Notes: a model not told the origin generated them from the letters alone. Numbered from the stretch's first letter, positions 31,431 to 40,013 are shown. The stretch: 40,180 nucleotides of DNA from Dysosmobacter sp. (GCA_022778785.1 JALFSO010000113.1:1-40180), one strand, 5' to 3'. Program-made: numbers and translations.

Positions 31431-33252
31431 ATCCCAGAAATTCCCGGATGACCTCTAGAAAGGCGCCACCGTATTTGTCCGCCTTGTAGTCGCCGATGCC
31501 GCTGACATTCATCAGCTCCTGACGGCTCCGGGGCAGAAGCGCCGCCATCTCCCGCAATGTCTTGTCGCTGAAGATGACGAAGGCCGGGACGCCCTGCTGG
31601 CGAGCCAGTGCCGCCCGAACGGCTTTCAGCCGCTCCAGAAGGTCCATCTGGTCCGCGTCCAGCTTCACGAAGGCGGCCTTCGGCTTCTCCGGCGTCCGGG
31701 CCGGGGCCTTCTGGGCCACCTTCATCCGCACCGTCCCCTCCCCCTCCAGGAGATCCTTTGCTTTGGCGGTGAGCTTCAGAATGGGATACTGCCCCTCCGT
31801 TACCGCTAGAATATCCTCGTCGATGAGAAAGCGGATGCGCTCCTGAAGCTCCCGCTGGGTCAGTCCCGACAGGACGCCGTAGGTGGGCTCCCGGTCCAGG
31901 CGGTAGCGCTGCACACGCTGGTCCTCGCTGCCGCTGAGAACGGCGGCGATGAGACTGATGCCGAAGTGCTGTCCGGTGTCCGCGACGCAGCGCAGGATGG
32001 TCCGGGCCTGGGGGCTGATGTCCTGCTCCTCGAAGTTGTGGAGACAGTTGTAGCAGTTGCCGCAGTAGCCCGGGGCGTGTTCGCCGAAGTATTGGAGGAT
32101 GAACTGCCGCAGGCAGTTTCGGGTGCGGGAGTAAAAGGTCATCTGCTTCAGCCGCTCCATATCCCGTTCCCGCAGCGCCGCCGCGGTCTCCGGGTCCACG
32201 CCCTCCGCCGGTTCGCTGTGCTCAATGAGGAACTGGTTTGTGTGGACGTCCTGGCGGCTGTACAGCAGGATGCAGGACGCGGGAGCGCCGTCCCGGCCCG
32301 CCCGGCCGGCCTCCTGATAATAGCTCTCCAGGTCCTTGGGCATGTTGTAGTGGATGACGTACCGCACGTCGGACTTGTCGATGCCCATGCCGAAGGCGTT
32401 GGTGGCCACCATCACCTGGGCGCGGCCGAAGAGGAAGTCCTCCTGGTTCCGCCGCCGCTCCTCCGCCTCTAGTCCGGCGTGGTAGCGGGTGACGGTGAGC
32501 CCCTCCTCCCGGAGGAAATCGCAGACCTCCTCCACGTTCTTCCGGGTGGAGCAGTAGACGATGCCGCACTCGCCGCGATGTTCCCGCACCGCCTGGAGCA
32601 GGGCGGGACGCTTCATCTCCGGCTGGCGGACCTCGAAGTACAGATTCTCCCGGTCGAAGCCCGTCACCTGGACGAAGGGGTCCCGGAGCTTCAGCAGGCG
32701 CTGGATGTCCTCCCGGACCCTGGGGGTGGCGGTGGCGGTAAAGGCCCCCACCACGGGGCGCCGGGGCAGACTGTCCAGAAAGGCGGGAATGTCCAGATAG
32801 GCGGGGCGGAAGTCCTGGCCCCACTGGGAGATGCAGTGGGCCTCGTCCACCGCCACCATGGAGATGGTCAGGGAACGGGCCAGCTCCTGAAAGGCCGGGG
32901 AGGCCAGCCGCTCCGGCGCGATGTAGATGATCCGGTACCACCCGTCCCTGGCCCGGCTCAGGGCCAGCTGATACTGGCGGTAGGTCAGGGAGCTGTTGAG
33001 AAAGGCGGCGGGGACGCCGGACTGCACCAACGCTGTCACCTGATCCCGCATCAGGGACACCAGCGGGGACACCACCAGCGTGATCCCCGGCAGCAGCAGC
33101 GCCGGGACCTGATAGCAGATGGACTTCCCGCCGCCGGTGGGCATGATGTTCAGCACGTCCCGGCCCTCCAGCAGGGTGTTCACCACGGCCTCCTGGCCGG
33201 GGCGGAAGGCGTCGTAGCCGAAATAGGTTTTCAGACACTCGGATTTTGTCAT
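31429..33252 (-). CDS. recQ: ATP-dependent DNA helicase RecQ
   Basis: 607 residues from ATG 33252. Helicase motifs are TGGGKS (39-44), DEAH (136-139), FTATATP and YYQEAGRAGRDG. The zinc-binding Cys of the RQC region lie in YFGEHAPGYCGNCYNC (about 390). A winged-helix region and a C-terminal HRDC domain (about 525-600) follow. It unwinds DNA 3' to 5' in recombination and repair. The aromatic-rich loop after DEAH reads SQWGQDFRP, with Gln146 where His is usual (WGHDFRP). A GAGG ribosome site is present. Confidence 0.96.
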   Translation of the reverse strand: MTKSECLKTYFGYDAFRPGQEAVVNTLLEGRDVLNIMPTGGGKSICYQVPALLLPGITLVVSPLVSLMRDQVTALVQSGVPAAFLNSSLTYRQYQLALSRARDGWYRIIYIAPERLASPAFQELARSLTISMVAVDEAHCISQWGQDFRPAYLDIPAFLDSLPRRPVVGAFTATATPRVREDIQRLLKLRDPFVQVTGFDRENLYFEVRQPEMKRPALLQAVREHRGECGIVYCSTRKNVEEVCDFLREEGLTVTRYHAGLEAEERRRNQEDFLFGRAQVMVATNAFGMGIDKSDVRYVIHYNMPKDLESYYQEAGRAGRDGAPASCILLYSRQDVHTNQFLIEHSEPAEGVDPETAAALRERDMERLKQMTFYSRTRNCLRQFILQYFGEHAPGYCGNCYNCLHNFEEQDISPQARTILRCVADTGQHFGISLIAAVLSGSEDQRVQRYRLDREPTYGVLSGLTQRELQERIRFLIDEDILAVTEGQYPILKLTAKAKDLLEGEGTVRMKVAQKAPARTPEKPKAAFVKLDADQMDLLERLKAVRAALARQQGVPAFVIFSDKTLREMAALLPRSRQELMNVSGIGDYKADKYGGAFLEVIREFLG

Positions 33253-33298
33253 GGCGGACCTCGGAAAAAGAAAGCCGTGGGAGACACGGCTTTCCGGA

Positions 33299-34237
33299 TC
33301 ACCGCTCCAGCAGGAAGCGGGCAATGCTCTGCATGGCGGCGCTGGATTTTTTGGTGGGGAACATCTGGAACACGTGCCACATCCCCTCACTGACCTCCAG
33401 ACGGCAGGGGACCTCCTGCCGCGTCATGGCCTTGTAAAGGGACTCGGCGTCGGAGTACAGGATCTCATGGTCGCCCGCCTGAATGAGGGTGGGCGGGAAG
33501 TGGCTGAGATCGGCGAACAGGGGCGACAGGTCCGGCGAGCGCAGATCGTGGGCACCGGCGTAGGCCGTCCGCACCGCCGCGATATACTCCGGCGTCAGCA
33601 TGGGGTCCAGCTCCGCCCGCTCCCGGTAGGACGCACCGGACATGGTCATGTCCGTCCAGGGGGACATCAGCACCAGCGCGGACGGAAGGCGGCGTCCGGC
33701 GGTCTTCAGCCGGTGGCACAGCACCAGCGCCAGATTGCCTCCGGCGGAATCTCCCGCCAGAACGATGTCCCGGGCGCCGTAGCCATGGAGCATCAGGTGG
33801 TCCCAGGCCTGCAGGGCGTCCTCTACCGCCGCCGGATAGGGAAATTCCGGGGCCAGACGGTACTCAAAGCTCAGCACGTCGTAGCCGGTGACGTGGGCCA
33901 GCTTGGAGGACAGCACCCGGGAGTAGCCCAGATTGCCGCTGGTATAGCCGCCGCCGTGACAGTATAAGATGGCATGGCGGCCGCCGTGGGGCGTCTTCAA
34001 CCGGGTCCAGGCGGCGGGTATCCCGGAGAGGGAGAACTCCTCCCAGTCCATGCCGGCCATGGGCGCGGTGAGACGGCCCAGAAGCTCCTGGTTCCGCCGC
34101 TGGCGCTCCAGCTCCTCCGGGTCCATGGTATCCGGCGAACCGGCGCTGTGGAGGGCCTTCAGCGCCCGCATCAGCGGGTCCAGCCGGGGACTCTCCGACT
34201 CCAGCTTCTTTTTTCGTGTTATCCGCAGCTTGTCCAT
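33299..34237 (-). CDS. Alpha/beta hydrolase, HSL-type esterase/lipase
   Basis: 312 residues from ATG 34237 (AGGAGG upstream). The oxyanion-hole motif HGGG (94-97), nucleophile Ser164 in GDSAGG, and H288 in WHVF are visible; the acidic residue is within GDHEILYSD (255-263). This is the hormone-sensitive-lipase branch, acting on short acyl esters. No signal peptide is seen, so it is cytoplasmic. It lies 47 nt upstream of recQ on the same strand and is divergent from a lipoprotein and an acyltransferase gene, a context that suggests acyl-ester metabolism. Confidence 0.88.
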   Translation of the reverse strand: MDKLRITRKKKLESESPRLDPLMRALKALHSAGSPDTMDPEELERQRRNQELLGRLTAPMAGMDWEEFSLSGIPAAWTRLKTPHGGRHAILYCHGGGYTSGNLGYSRVLSSKLAHVTGYDVLSFEYRLAPEFPYPAAVEDALQAWDHLMLHGYGARDIVLAGDSAGGNLALVLCHRLKTAGRRLPSALVLMSPWTDMTMSGASYRERAELDPMLTPEYIAAVRTAYAGAHDLRSPDLSPLFADLSHFPPTLIQAGDHEILYSDAESLYKAMTRQEVPCRLEVSEGMWHVFQMFPTKKSSAAMQSIARFLLER

Positions 34238-34333
34238 GGGACCTCCTGTCAGCATCGGTGTGAGATGGTGGGTATTATGATAACACAGATCCGGGAAAAA
34301 GAAAAGAAATGCCTGCGTTCCGTCCGGCATGCC

Positions 34334-34362
34334 TTGCGGCGGACGGGCCGGTATCCTATAAT
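34334..34362 (+). promoter_or_regulatory. Promoter of the small lipoprotein gene
   Basis: TTGCGG (34334-34339), 17-nt spacer, consensus TATAAT (34357-34362). The divergent esterase gene starts at 34237, so control regions are shared. Confidence 0.75.
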
Positions 34363-34393
34363 GGGTACAGAATATAGACATAGGGGGCAGCAT

Positions 34394-34882
34394 ATGAAGA
34401 AATGCATCGCACTGGCCGCGGCCCTGCTCTGTCTCCTGACGCTGGCGGGGTGCGGCAATGCCCCCGTTCCGGAGAAGAGCGGGACCGGCGCCATCCCCTT
34501 CCGCGGCGATCAGCTGTACGCCGCGGCGTATCTGGGGTATGAAGAGATGGACGATCTCTCCTTTTACGTGGAGACCTATCTGGACGGCGAAACGCCGCCC
34601 ATCCACTATCTCTCTCAGGGGGACTACTATCTCATTATCCCCAGATATGAGAATATGACCCTGCGCCTGTACCAGAGCGACATGGAGACCATGGACACCG
34701 TGCTGCGCTATGAGGACGCGGCCTGCCGCCCCTTCATCGTCCAGTGCAACGTCAGCGACATTTTCGCGGACGCGGTGATCTGCCTGACCTACGGGACGGA
34801 GACGGCGGAGTTCTCGCCTTACATCTCTTTGCAGGACGGCAGCGTCCAGATGGGTGACCGGGGACTGGACATTACAAAATAG
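34394..34882 (+). CDS. Small lipoprotein of unknown function
   Basis: 162 residues behind AGGGGG. The lipobox is L-A-G-C with Cys20. The mature part (about 142 residues) is acidic and rich in Tyr and Asp, with no membrane segment and no domain I recognise. Two Cys remain in the mature chain (CRPFIVQC), spaced so that a disulfide is possible. It is probably tethered to the outer face of the membrane. It stands between the divergent esterase and the acyltransferase gene but has its own promoter. Confidence 0.75.
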   Translation: MKKCIALAAALLCLLTLAGCGNAPVPEKSGTGAIPFRGDQLYAAAYLGYEEMDDLSFYVETYLDGETPPIHYLSQGDYYLIIPRYENMTLRLYQSDMETMDTVLRYEDAACRPFIVQCNVSDIFADAVICLTYGTETAEFSPYISLQDGSVQMGDRGLDITK

Positions 34883-34918
34883 ACGCGGCGGATCCCGTTT
34901 CCTTTACGACGGCTTTCC

Positions 34919-34948
34919 TTGTCATCCCCCATTCGCCTGTGGTAAAAT
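34919..34948 (+). promoter_or_regulatory. Promoter of the acyltransferase/zinc-ribbon pair
   Basis: TTGTCA (34919-34924), 18-nt spacer, TAAAAT (34943-34948). Confidence 0.65.
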
Positions 34949-34965
34949 GATACCATGGCCAGGAT

Positions 34966-34989
34966 GTCCCGCTTTCGCGGCGGGACTTT
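34966..34989 (+). other. Leader hairpin before the acyltransferase gene
   Basis: GTCCCGC (34966-34972) pairs with GCGGGAC (34980-34986), followed by TTTA. It is in the transcribed leader, so it may attenuate or stabilise the message; the T-run is too short for a confident terminator. Confidence 0.45.
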
Positions 34990-35016
34990 AAAGACGGGAA
35001 GCGAGGGGGGACGGAC

Positions 35017-36291
35017 ATGGCAAAAGCGGGAAGCCGCTGGTACAGACTGGATAACGCGGGGATCCTCTACTCCGCCTTGCAGCGGGAGGAGTACTCGGCC
35101 ATCTACCGTTTTTCAGCCCTGATGGCGGAGCCTGTCCGCCCGGCGGCGCTGCAAAGTGCCATTGAACGGGTGATGCCCCGGTTCCCCGGCTTTGCGGTCC
35201 GCATCCGGCGTGGGGCGTTCTGGTACTATCTGGAGCCCAACACCGCGCCGGGGCCGTTTCTGAAAGAGGATGTCTCCGACCCCTGCCAGCCCATCCGGTT
35301 TCGGGAGGACAACGGCTGGCTGGTGCGGTTTTACTACTATCGCAGCCGCATCTCCATCGAAGTGTTCCACGCCCTGTCCGACGGCGCGGGGGCCATGGTG
35401 TTCTTCCGGACGCTGCTGGCGGAATACCTCCGGCAGCTGGGGGTGGATGTCCCGCCGGGAGAGGGTGTGCTGGATGTGACGGAGCCGCCCCGCCCGCAGG
35501 AACTGGAGGACGCCTATGCCCGGTACGCCGGGAAACACGCCCTGGGTCTGCGGCGGCTGCCCAAAGCCTATCAGAACACCGGCACACCGGAGCCGTTTTA
35601 CACTTTTCACGTCACCATGGGCTTCGTGCCCCTGGACAGGCTGAAGGAGCAGGCCCGGCGGTACGGCGCATCCATCACGGAATATCTGGCCGCCGTGCTG
35701 ATCCAGGTGATCCTGGAGCGGCAGCACCGGGAGCGGCCCCACCGGGAAAAGCCGGTGGCGCTGGCGGTGCCCATCAATCTCCGGGCCTATTTCCCCTCGG
35801 AGACGCTGCGGAACTTCATCACCACGGTGCGGCCCTATGTGGACCCGGCCATGGGGGACTACACCTTTCCGGAGATTGTCTCCCAGGTCCGGCACTTCAT
35901 GAAGCTGCACGTCAACCGCCAGGAATTGCAGGCCGCCTTCACCGGAAACGTCCGGTTCACCCGGAAGCTGGCGCTCCAGCTCATTCCGGTGTTCCTGAAG
36001 AATCCGGTGATGGCGCTGAACTACCGCCTGCTGGGTGTGCGGCCCTATTCCTGTACCTACACGAATCCCGGCGTGTTCACCGTGCCCGCCGCCATGGAGC
36101 CTCACATCAAGGGCATGGAGGTGATCCTGGGCCAGGCCACGGTACCCCGGTGCCACTGCGCCTCCATCAGCTATGGGGACACCATGGAGATCACCTTCGC
36201 CGGGACCCAGGCGGAGACCGACACGGAGCGGGAGTTCTTCCACTTTCTGGTACGGGAGGGCATCCCCGTGCGGGTGGAGAGCAACCGCTGA
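35017..36291 (+). CDS. Condensation-like acyltransferase (alcohol acetyltransferase-related)
   Basis: 424 residues. The motif HALSDGAG (about 118-125) matches the HxxxDG catalytic motif of the chloramphenicol-acetyltransferase/condensation-domain superfamily, and the layout (N-terminal lobe, long second lobe with VALAVPINLRAYFPS near 247-261) resembles bacterial alcohol acetyltransferase-like proteins. It probably transfers an acyl group from CoA or a carrier to a hydroxyl or amine; the acceptor is unknown. No signal peptide. AGGGGGG lies upstream of the ATG. It is 25 nt upstream of the zinc-ribbon membrane protein, with which it is probably co-expressed. Confidence 0.75.
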   Translation: MAKAGSRWYRLDNAGILYSALQREEYSAIYRFSALMAEPVRPAALQSAIERVMPRFPGFAVRIRRGAFWYYLEPNTAPGPFLKEDVSDPCQPIRFREDNGWLVRFYYYRSRISIEVFHALSDGAGAMVFFRTLLAEYLRQLGVDVPPGEGVLDVTEPPRPQELEDAYARYAGKHALGLRRLPKAYQNTGTPEPFYTFHVTMGFVPLDRLKEQARRYGASITEYLAAVLIQVILERQHRERPHREKPVALAVPINLRAYFPSETLRNFITTVRPYVDPAMGDYTFPEIVSQVRHFMKLHVNRQELQAAFTGNVRFTRKLALQLIPVFLKNPVMALNYRLLGVRPYSCTYTNPGVFTVPAAMEPHIKGMEVILGQATVPRCHCASISYGDTMEITFAGTQAETDTEREFFHFLVREGIPVRVESNR

Positions 36292-36316
36292 TCATCAGCG
36301 AGCAAAGGAGCGTTTT

Positions 36317-37009
36317 ATGTCCTACTGTGTGAACTGCGGCGTGGAGCTGGACCCCGGCACGGCGGTCTGTCCCCTGTGCGGGACGCCGGCGTGGAAGCCG
36401 GACCCGGCATCGCCGTCCTACTTCCCCACCAAGCCGGCGGAGGTCCGTCCGGCGTCCAAGCGGGAGGCCGTGATCCTGCTGACCGCCATGCTGGCCTCGG
36501 TGTCCGTGTGCTGCGGGCTGCTGAATCTGCTGCTGCCCACCCGGCGGCCCTGGTCGCTGTACGTCATCGGCGCGGCGGTGATGCTGTGGATCTGGTTCGT
36601 ACTGCCCATGCTGGCCCGGCGGCTGCCCATCTTTTTCAAGCTGACCTTCGACGTGGCGGCCATCGGCGTCTACGTCTGGCTCATCTCCATCGACCTGAAC
36701 GGCGGCGTCTGGTTCCGGGGGCTGGCTCTGCCTATCCTGGGCTGGGCCTGCGGAGTGGTGTTTGTGCTGAGCTTTCTCCTCCGGGGCGGACGGCGGTCCA
36801 TTTTGTCGTCCATGGCGCTGTGCATCGGCGCGGCGGGCCTGCTGACATTGGGCGTGGAATTCGCCGTGGACCGCTATCTCCGGGGCGTGTGGGAGCCGGG
36901 ATGGTCGCTGGCGGTGCTGGTGGTCTGCGTGGGCCTCATCATCCCCCTGCGGATCGTCCGGCGGGTGCCCGCCCTCCGGGAGGAGGCCCGGCGGCGGTTC
37001 AATCTGTGA
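36317..37009 (+). CDS. Zinc-ribbon membrane protein (DUF6320-like)
   Basis: 230 residues. The N-terminus has a rubredoxin-type knuckle pair, C4-VN-C7 and C19-PL-C22, followed by a proline-rich linker and then six or seven hydrophobic spans (about 48-215). AAAGGAG precedes ATG 36317. I recall this type as DUF6320, often next to alcohol acetyltransferase-like genes in Clostridia; the function is unknown. The zinc ribbon would face the cytoplasm if the first span is oriented in-to-out. Confidence 0.75.
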   Translation: MSYCVNCGVELDPGTAVCPLCGTPAWKPDPASPSYFPTKPAEVRPASKREAVILLTAMLASVSVCCGLLNLLLPTRRPWSLYVIGAAVMLWIWFVLPMLARRLPIFFKLTFDVAAIGVYVWLISIDLNGGVWFRGLALPILGWACGVVFVLSFLLRGGRRSILSSMALCIGAAGLLTLGVEFAVDRYLRGVWEPGWSLAVLVVCVGLIIPLRIVRRVPALREEARRRFNL

Positions 37010-37021
37010 GCATATGATACT

Positions 37022-37083
37022 AGAATCCATTAAAAATAAGACATTTGTCTTATTTTTATAGCGCCAACGGCGCGTTGGATTCT
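37022..37083. repeat. Compound inverted repeat with two internal hairpins
   Basis: AGAATCCA (37022-37029) pairs with TGGATTCT (37076-37083). Inside are a 13-bp AT-rich perfect hairpin (37031-37043 with 37046-37058) and GCGCC-AAC-GGCGC (37061-37073), so the whole can form a three-way junction. It is the first of several repeats in the 245-nt gene-free stretch 37010-37255 and may also terminate the acyltransferase transcript. Confidence 0.7.
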
Positions 37084-37157
37084 TATGAGACGGTGCCGTC
37101 AACAGGTCCCTTATTGTACCTTATCTATGAGACGCGCCGACGCGCGGAGCGCGGCGG

Positions 37158-37188
37158 CTCCCATTAAAATATCCTATTTTAATGGGAG
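37158..37188. repeat. Perfect 14-bp AT-rich inverted repeat
   Basis: CTCCCATTAAAATA (37158-37171), TCC, then its exact complement (37175-37188). The word TATGAGA follows or precedes these hairpins three times (about 37084, 37126 and 37194), giving the stretch a modular look. Confidence 0.7.
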
Positions 37189-37202
37189 AATAGTATGAGA
37201 AG

Positions 37203-37237
37203 ACGCACCGGCTGCTTCGTGCAGCCGGTGCGTTTTT
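37203..37237. terminator. GC-rich intrinsic terminator, strongest on the plus strand
   Basis: A perfect 13-bp stem (37203-37215 with 37221-37233, loop TTCGT), then TTTTTG. It lies just after the metallopeptidase gene on the minus strand, where the tail CTTCTC is weaker. Confidence 0.8.
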
Positions 37238-37255
37238 GCAGAGATCATGCGGTGT

Positions 37256-37642
37256 TCACGGCTCCAGCCCGTACTCCCGGCGGAATTCCTCCAGCTCCTC
37301 CGCGTCCCGGTCGTCCAGAGCGTGGGTGCCGCCCCGGTTCTCCATGTGATGGGTCAGCTCATGGGCCAGAGTGGTGCGCAGCTCCTCCAGCCAGGTGTCC
37401 CGGTCCCAGTCCTCCTTCTCCGCCAGGGCGGCAAAGGAGCCGTAATAGAGATTGACGTAGTTCCCCAGCAGGTCGTCGCAGTACTCCCCCAGAATATACA
37501 TCTCCCCTTCGGGAAACTCCGGGTCCGGCACCGCCTCCTCCAGCAGATTGATCCCTCCGTTGAGCCCGTCGAACAGCACTTCCGGAAAGCCCTCCGCCAT
37601 TTCGTCCAGGATGTCGTTGACCTCGTCGATAGAAAGGATCAT
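37256..37642 (-). CDS. Minimal zinc metallopeptidase (HExxHH family)
   Basis: 128 residues. The zinc motif H-E-L-T-H-H lies at about 94-99, preceded by RTTLAHE and followed by an acidic tail that can supply a third ligand. The small size and very acidic N-terminal half fit the Firmicute minimal gluzincin family (PF06262 type). No signal peptide, so the substrate is probably cytoplasmic; it is unknown. AGGAGG is 7 nt before the ATG. It lies 37 nt downstream of tex and is probably co-transcribed with it. Confidence 0.88.
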   Translation of the reverse strand: MILSIDEVNDILDEMAEGFPEVLFDGLNGGINLLEEAVPDPEFPEGEMYILGEYCDDLLGNYVNLYYGSFAALAEKEDWDRDTWLEELRTTLAHELTHHMENRGGTHALDDRDAEELEEFRREYGLEP

Positions 37643-37679
37643 ATGAAAGCCTCCTGTTCTGTCCCTGATCGGGATCTCC

Positions 37680-39842
37680 TCACTTTGCCTGCCGCATGGA
37701 CAGGCTGATGCGCTTTTTCTTCTCGTCCACGTCCAGCACCACGACCTTCACGATGTCTCCCACGGACACCACCTCGGAGGGATGTCGGATGAACCTGTCC
37801 GCCACCTGGGAGATGTGGACCAGACCGTCCTGATGGACGCCGATGTCCACGAACACGCCGAAGTCGATGACATTCCGCACGGTGCCCGTCAGCACCATGC
37901 CGGGCTTTAGGTCCTTCATCTCCAGCACGTCCGTCCGGAGGATGGGCTTGGGCAGGTCGTCCCGGACGTCCCGTCCCGGCTTCAGCAGCTCCGCCGCGAT
38001 GTCCCGCAGGGTGGGCTCACCCACGCCGCAGGCCTCCGCGGCCCGGTCCCAGCCCATGGCCTTTACCTTCTGCGGCAGGTCGGCAATGGCGCCCGCCGCC
38101 ACGTCCGCCAGAGAGTGGCCGGTGAGGGCCAGCAGCTTTTCCGCCGCGGCATAGCTCTCGGGATGGACGGCGGTGTTGTCCAGCACAGACTTGCTCTCCG
38201 GAACCCGCAGGAAGCCGGCGCACTGCTCAAAGGCCTTGGGACCCAGCTTGGGTACTTTTAAAATCTGCTTCCGGCTGGTGAAGGCGCCGTTTTCCTCCCG
38301 GTATTTCACCACGTTTTTGGCCGTGGTGCCGTTCAAGCCCGCCACGTAGGTCAGCAGAGACGGCGACGCCGTGTTCACATCCACGCCCACGGCGTTGACA
38401 CAGTCCTCCACCACGCCGCCGAGGGCCTCGTCCAGCCGCTTGGGGGGCATGTCGTGCTGATACTGGCCCACGCCGATGGCCTTTGGCTCGATTTTCACCA
38501 GCTCCGCCAGCGGATCCTGGAGCCGCCGGGCGATGGACACGGCAGAGCGCAGGTTCACGTCGTACTGGGGAAATTCCTCCGCTGCCAGCTTCGATGCGGA
38601 GTACACCGACGCCCCGGCCTCGGAGACGATCATATAGCTGACGGCGATGCCCTGGGCGCCCAACTGATGGATCAGCTCCACGGCCATTTGTTCCGTCTCC
38701 CGGCTGGCAGTGCCGTTGCCGATGGCAATGTGTTCCACGCCGTGCTTTTTGATGAGCTTCGCCAGGGCGGCGATGGCCTCGTTTTTCTGCCGCTCGCCGT
38801 AGGTGGGATAGACCACGGCGGTATCCAGCACCTTGCCGGTGCCGTCCACTACCGCCACCTTGCAGCCCATGCGGTAGCCGGGGTCCAGGCCCATGGTGAC
38901 CTTTCCCTTCACCGGCGGCTGCATCAGCAGAGGACGGAGGTTCAGGGCGAACTGGCCGATGGCACCCTCGTTGGCGGTATCCGTCAGGGTGTTCCGCACC
39001 TCCCGCTCCAGAGAGGGGAACAGCAGGCGGTCGTAGGCGTCCTCCGCCGCGGCCTTGACGAACTCCATGGCCCGGCTGCCGGGCAGCACCACCGCCCGCC
39101 GGACGGCCCGCAGGGCCAGCTCCCGGTCGATGACCACGGAGACCTTCAGCTTCTCCTCCTTCTCACCCCGGTTGATGGCCAGAACCTGATGGCCCTGGAG
39201 CTTCCGCACGGGCTGGGTGAAGTCGTAGTACAGCCGGTACACGGTGTCCTCGTCGGTGGCGGCCTCGGAGCGGAGGTCCGCGTGGTCCATCAGCAGCTCC
39301 CGGAGCTTTTTCCGCAGCTCCGCGTCGTCGCTGATCCGCTCGGCGATGATGTCCGACGCCCCAGCCAGGGCGTCCTCCGCCGTCTCCATGCCCTTCTCCG
39401 GATCAATATACTTCCCGGCCTCCTCCAGGGGCTCCGGGCAGTCGGGCCCTTGGGCAAACAGAATGTCCGCCAGCGGCTCCAGGCCCTTCTCCTTTGCGAT
39501 GGTGGCCCGGGTCCGGCGCTTTTGTTTGTAGGGGCGGTAGAGGTCCTCCACCTCCGCCAGGGTCTGGGCGCCGTCGATGGCGGCGGACAGCTCCGGCGTC
39601 AACTTGCCCTGTTCCTCGATGGATTTTTTCACAGCCTCCCGCCGGTCACAGAGGCCCCGGAGGTACTGGAGCCGCTCCTCCAGCGTCCGGAGGGCGGTGT
39701 CGTCCATGGCACCGTGCAGCTCCTTGCGGTAGCGGGCGATAAAGGGGATGGTGTTTCCCTCGTCCAGCAGCCGCACCACGTTCTCCACGTGCTGGGGCTG
39801 CTTGTTCAGTTCCTGTGCCAGTTGTGCAATGATCGGGTCCAT
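37680..39842 (-). CDS. tex: Tex-family RNA-binding protein
   Basis: 720 residues. The Tex N-terminal helical domain covers about 1-190, an RNase H-like YqgF domain about 320-450 (MGLDPGYRMGCKVAVVDG), a helix-hairpin-helix region about 490-560 (YVAGLNGTTAKNVVKYRE), and a C-terminal S1 domain about 648-718 (GMVLTGTVRNVIDFGVFVDIG). Tex binds nucleic acid and is linked to transcription; it is conserved in Firmicutes. ATG 39842 is preferred because AAAGGAAC is upstream; the frame stays open to 40139 but that part is intergenic in character. Confidence 0.95.
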   Translation of the reverse strand: MDPIIAQLAQELNKQPQHVENVVRLLDEGNTIPFIARYRKELHGAMDDTALRTLEERLQYLRGLCDRREAVKKSIEEQGKLTPELSAAIDGAQTLAEVEDLYRPYKQKRRTRATIAKEKGLEPLADILFAQGPDCPEPLEEAGKYIDPEKGMETAEDALAGASDIIAERISDDAELRKKLRELLMDHADLRSEAATDEDTVYRLYYDFTQPVRKLQGHQVLAINRGEKEEKLKVSVVIDRELALRAVRRAVVLPGSRAMEFVKAAAEDAYDRLLFPSLEREVRNTLTDTANEGAIGQFALNLRPLLMQPPVKGKVTMGLDPGYRMGCKVAVVDGTGKVLDTAVVYPTYGERQKNEAIAALAKLIKKHGVEHIAIGNGTASRETEQMAVELIHQLGAQGIAVSYMIVSEAGASVYSASKLAAEEFPQYDVNLRSAVSIARRLQDPLAELVKIEPKAIGVGQYQHDMPPKRLDEALGGVVEDCVNAVGVDVNTASPSLLTYVAGLNGTTAKNVVKYREENGAFTSRKQILKVPKLGPKAFEQCAGFLRVPESKSVLDNTAVHPESYAAAEKLLALTGHSLADVAAGAIADLPQKVKAMGWDRAAEACGVGEPTLRDIAAELLKPGRDVRDDLPKPILRTDVLEMKDLKPGMVLTGTVRNVIDFGVFVDIGVHQDGLVHISQVADRFIRHPSEVVSVGDIVKVVVLDVDEKKKRISLSMRQAK

Positions 39843-39890
39843 AGGAGTTCCTTTCTCCGGAAGCGGGGATGATTGACTGGGATAAAAGCA

Positions 39891-39922
39891 GCTCCCGGTG
39901 TCAGTATTGTGACATCGGGAGC
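39891..39922. promoter_or_regulatory. 13-bp inverted repeat overlapping the tex promoter
   Basis: GCTCCCGGTGTCA (39891-39903), 6 nt, then its complement with one G-U change (39910-39922). It covers the -10 region and part of the spacer of the predicted tex promoter, the normal place for a repressor site. Confidence 0.6.
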
Positions 39923-39935
39923 GCGGAAATGTCAA
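39906..39935 (-). promoter_or_regulatory. Putative tex promoter
   Basis: Minus strand TTGACA (complement of 39930-39935), 18-nt spacer, CACAAT (complement of 39906-39911). Confidence 0.65.
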
Positions 39936-40013
39936 GCTGAAACTGAACGAATATCTCTTTTCGCAAAACAGAAGACGGAGCGGTCGGAGAGGACGCTCTG
40001 ATCCGAAAGATAA

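Noticed and set aside
37010-37255. CRISPR array
   Set aside because: There are inverted repeats but no regularly spaced direct repeats of 25-40 nt, and no cas gene is present.
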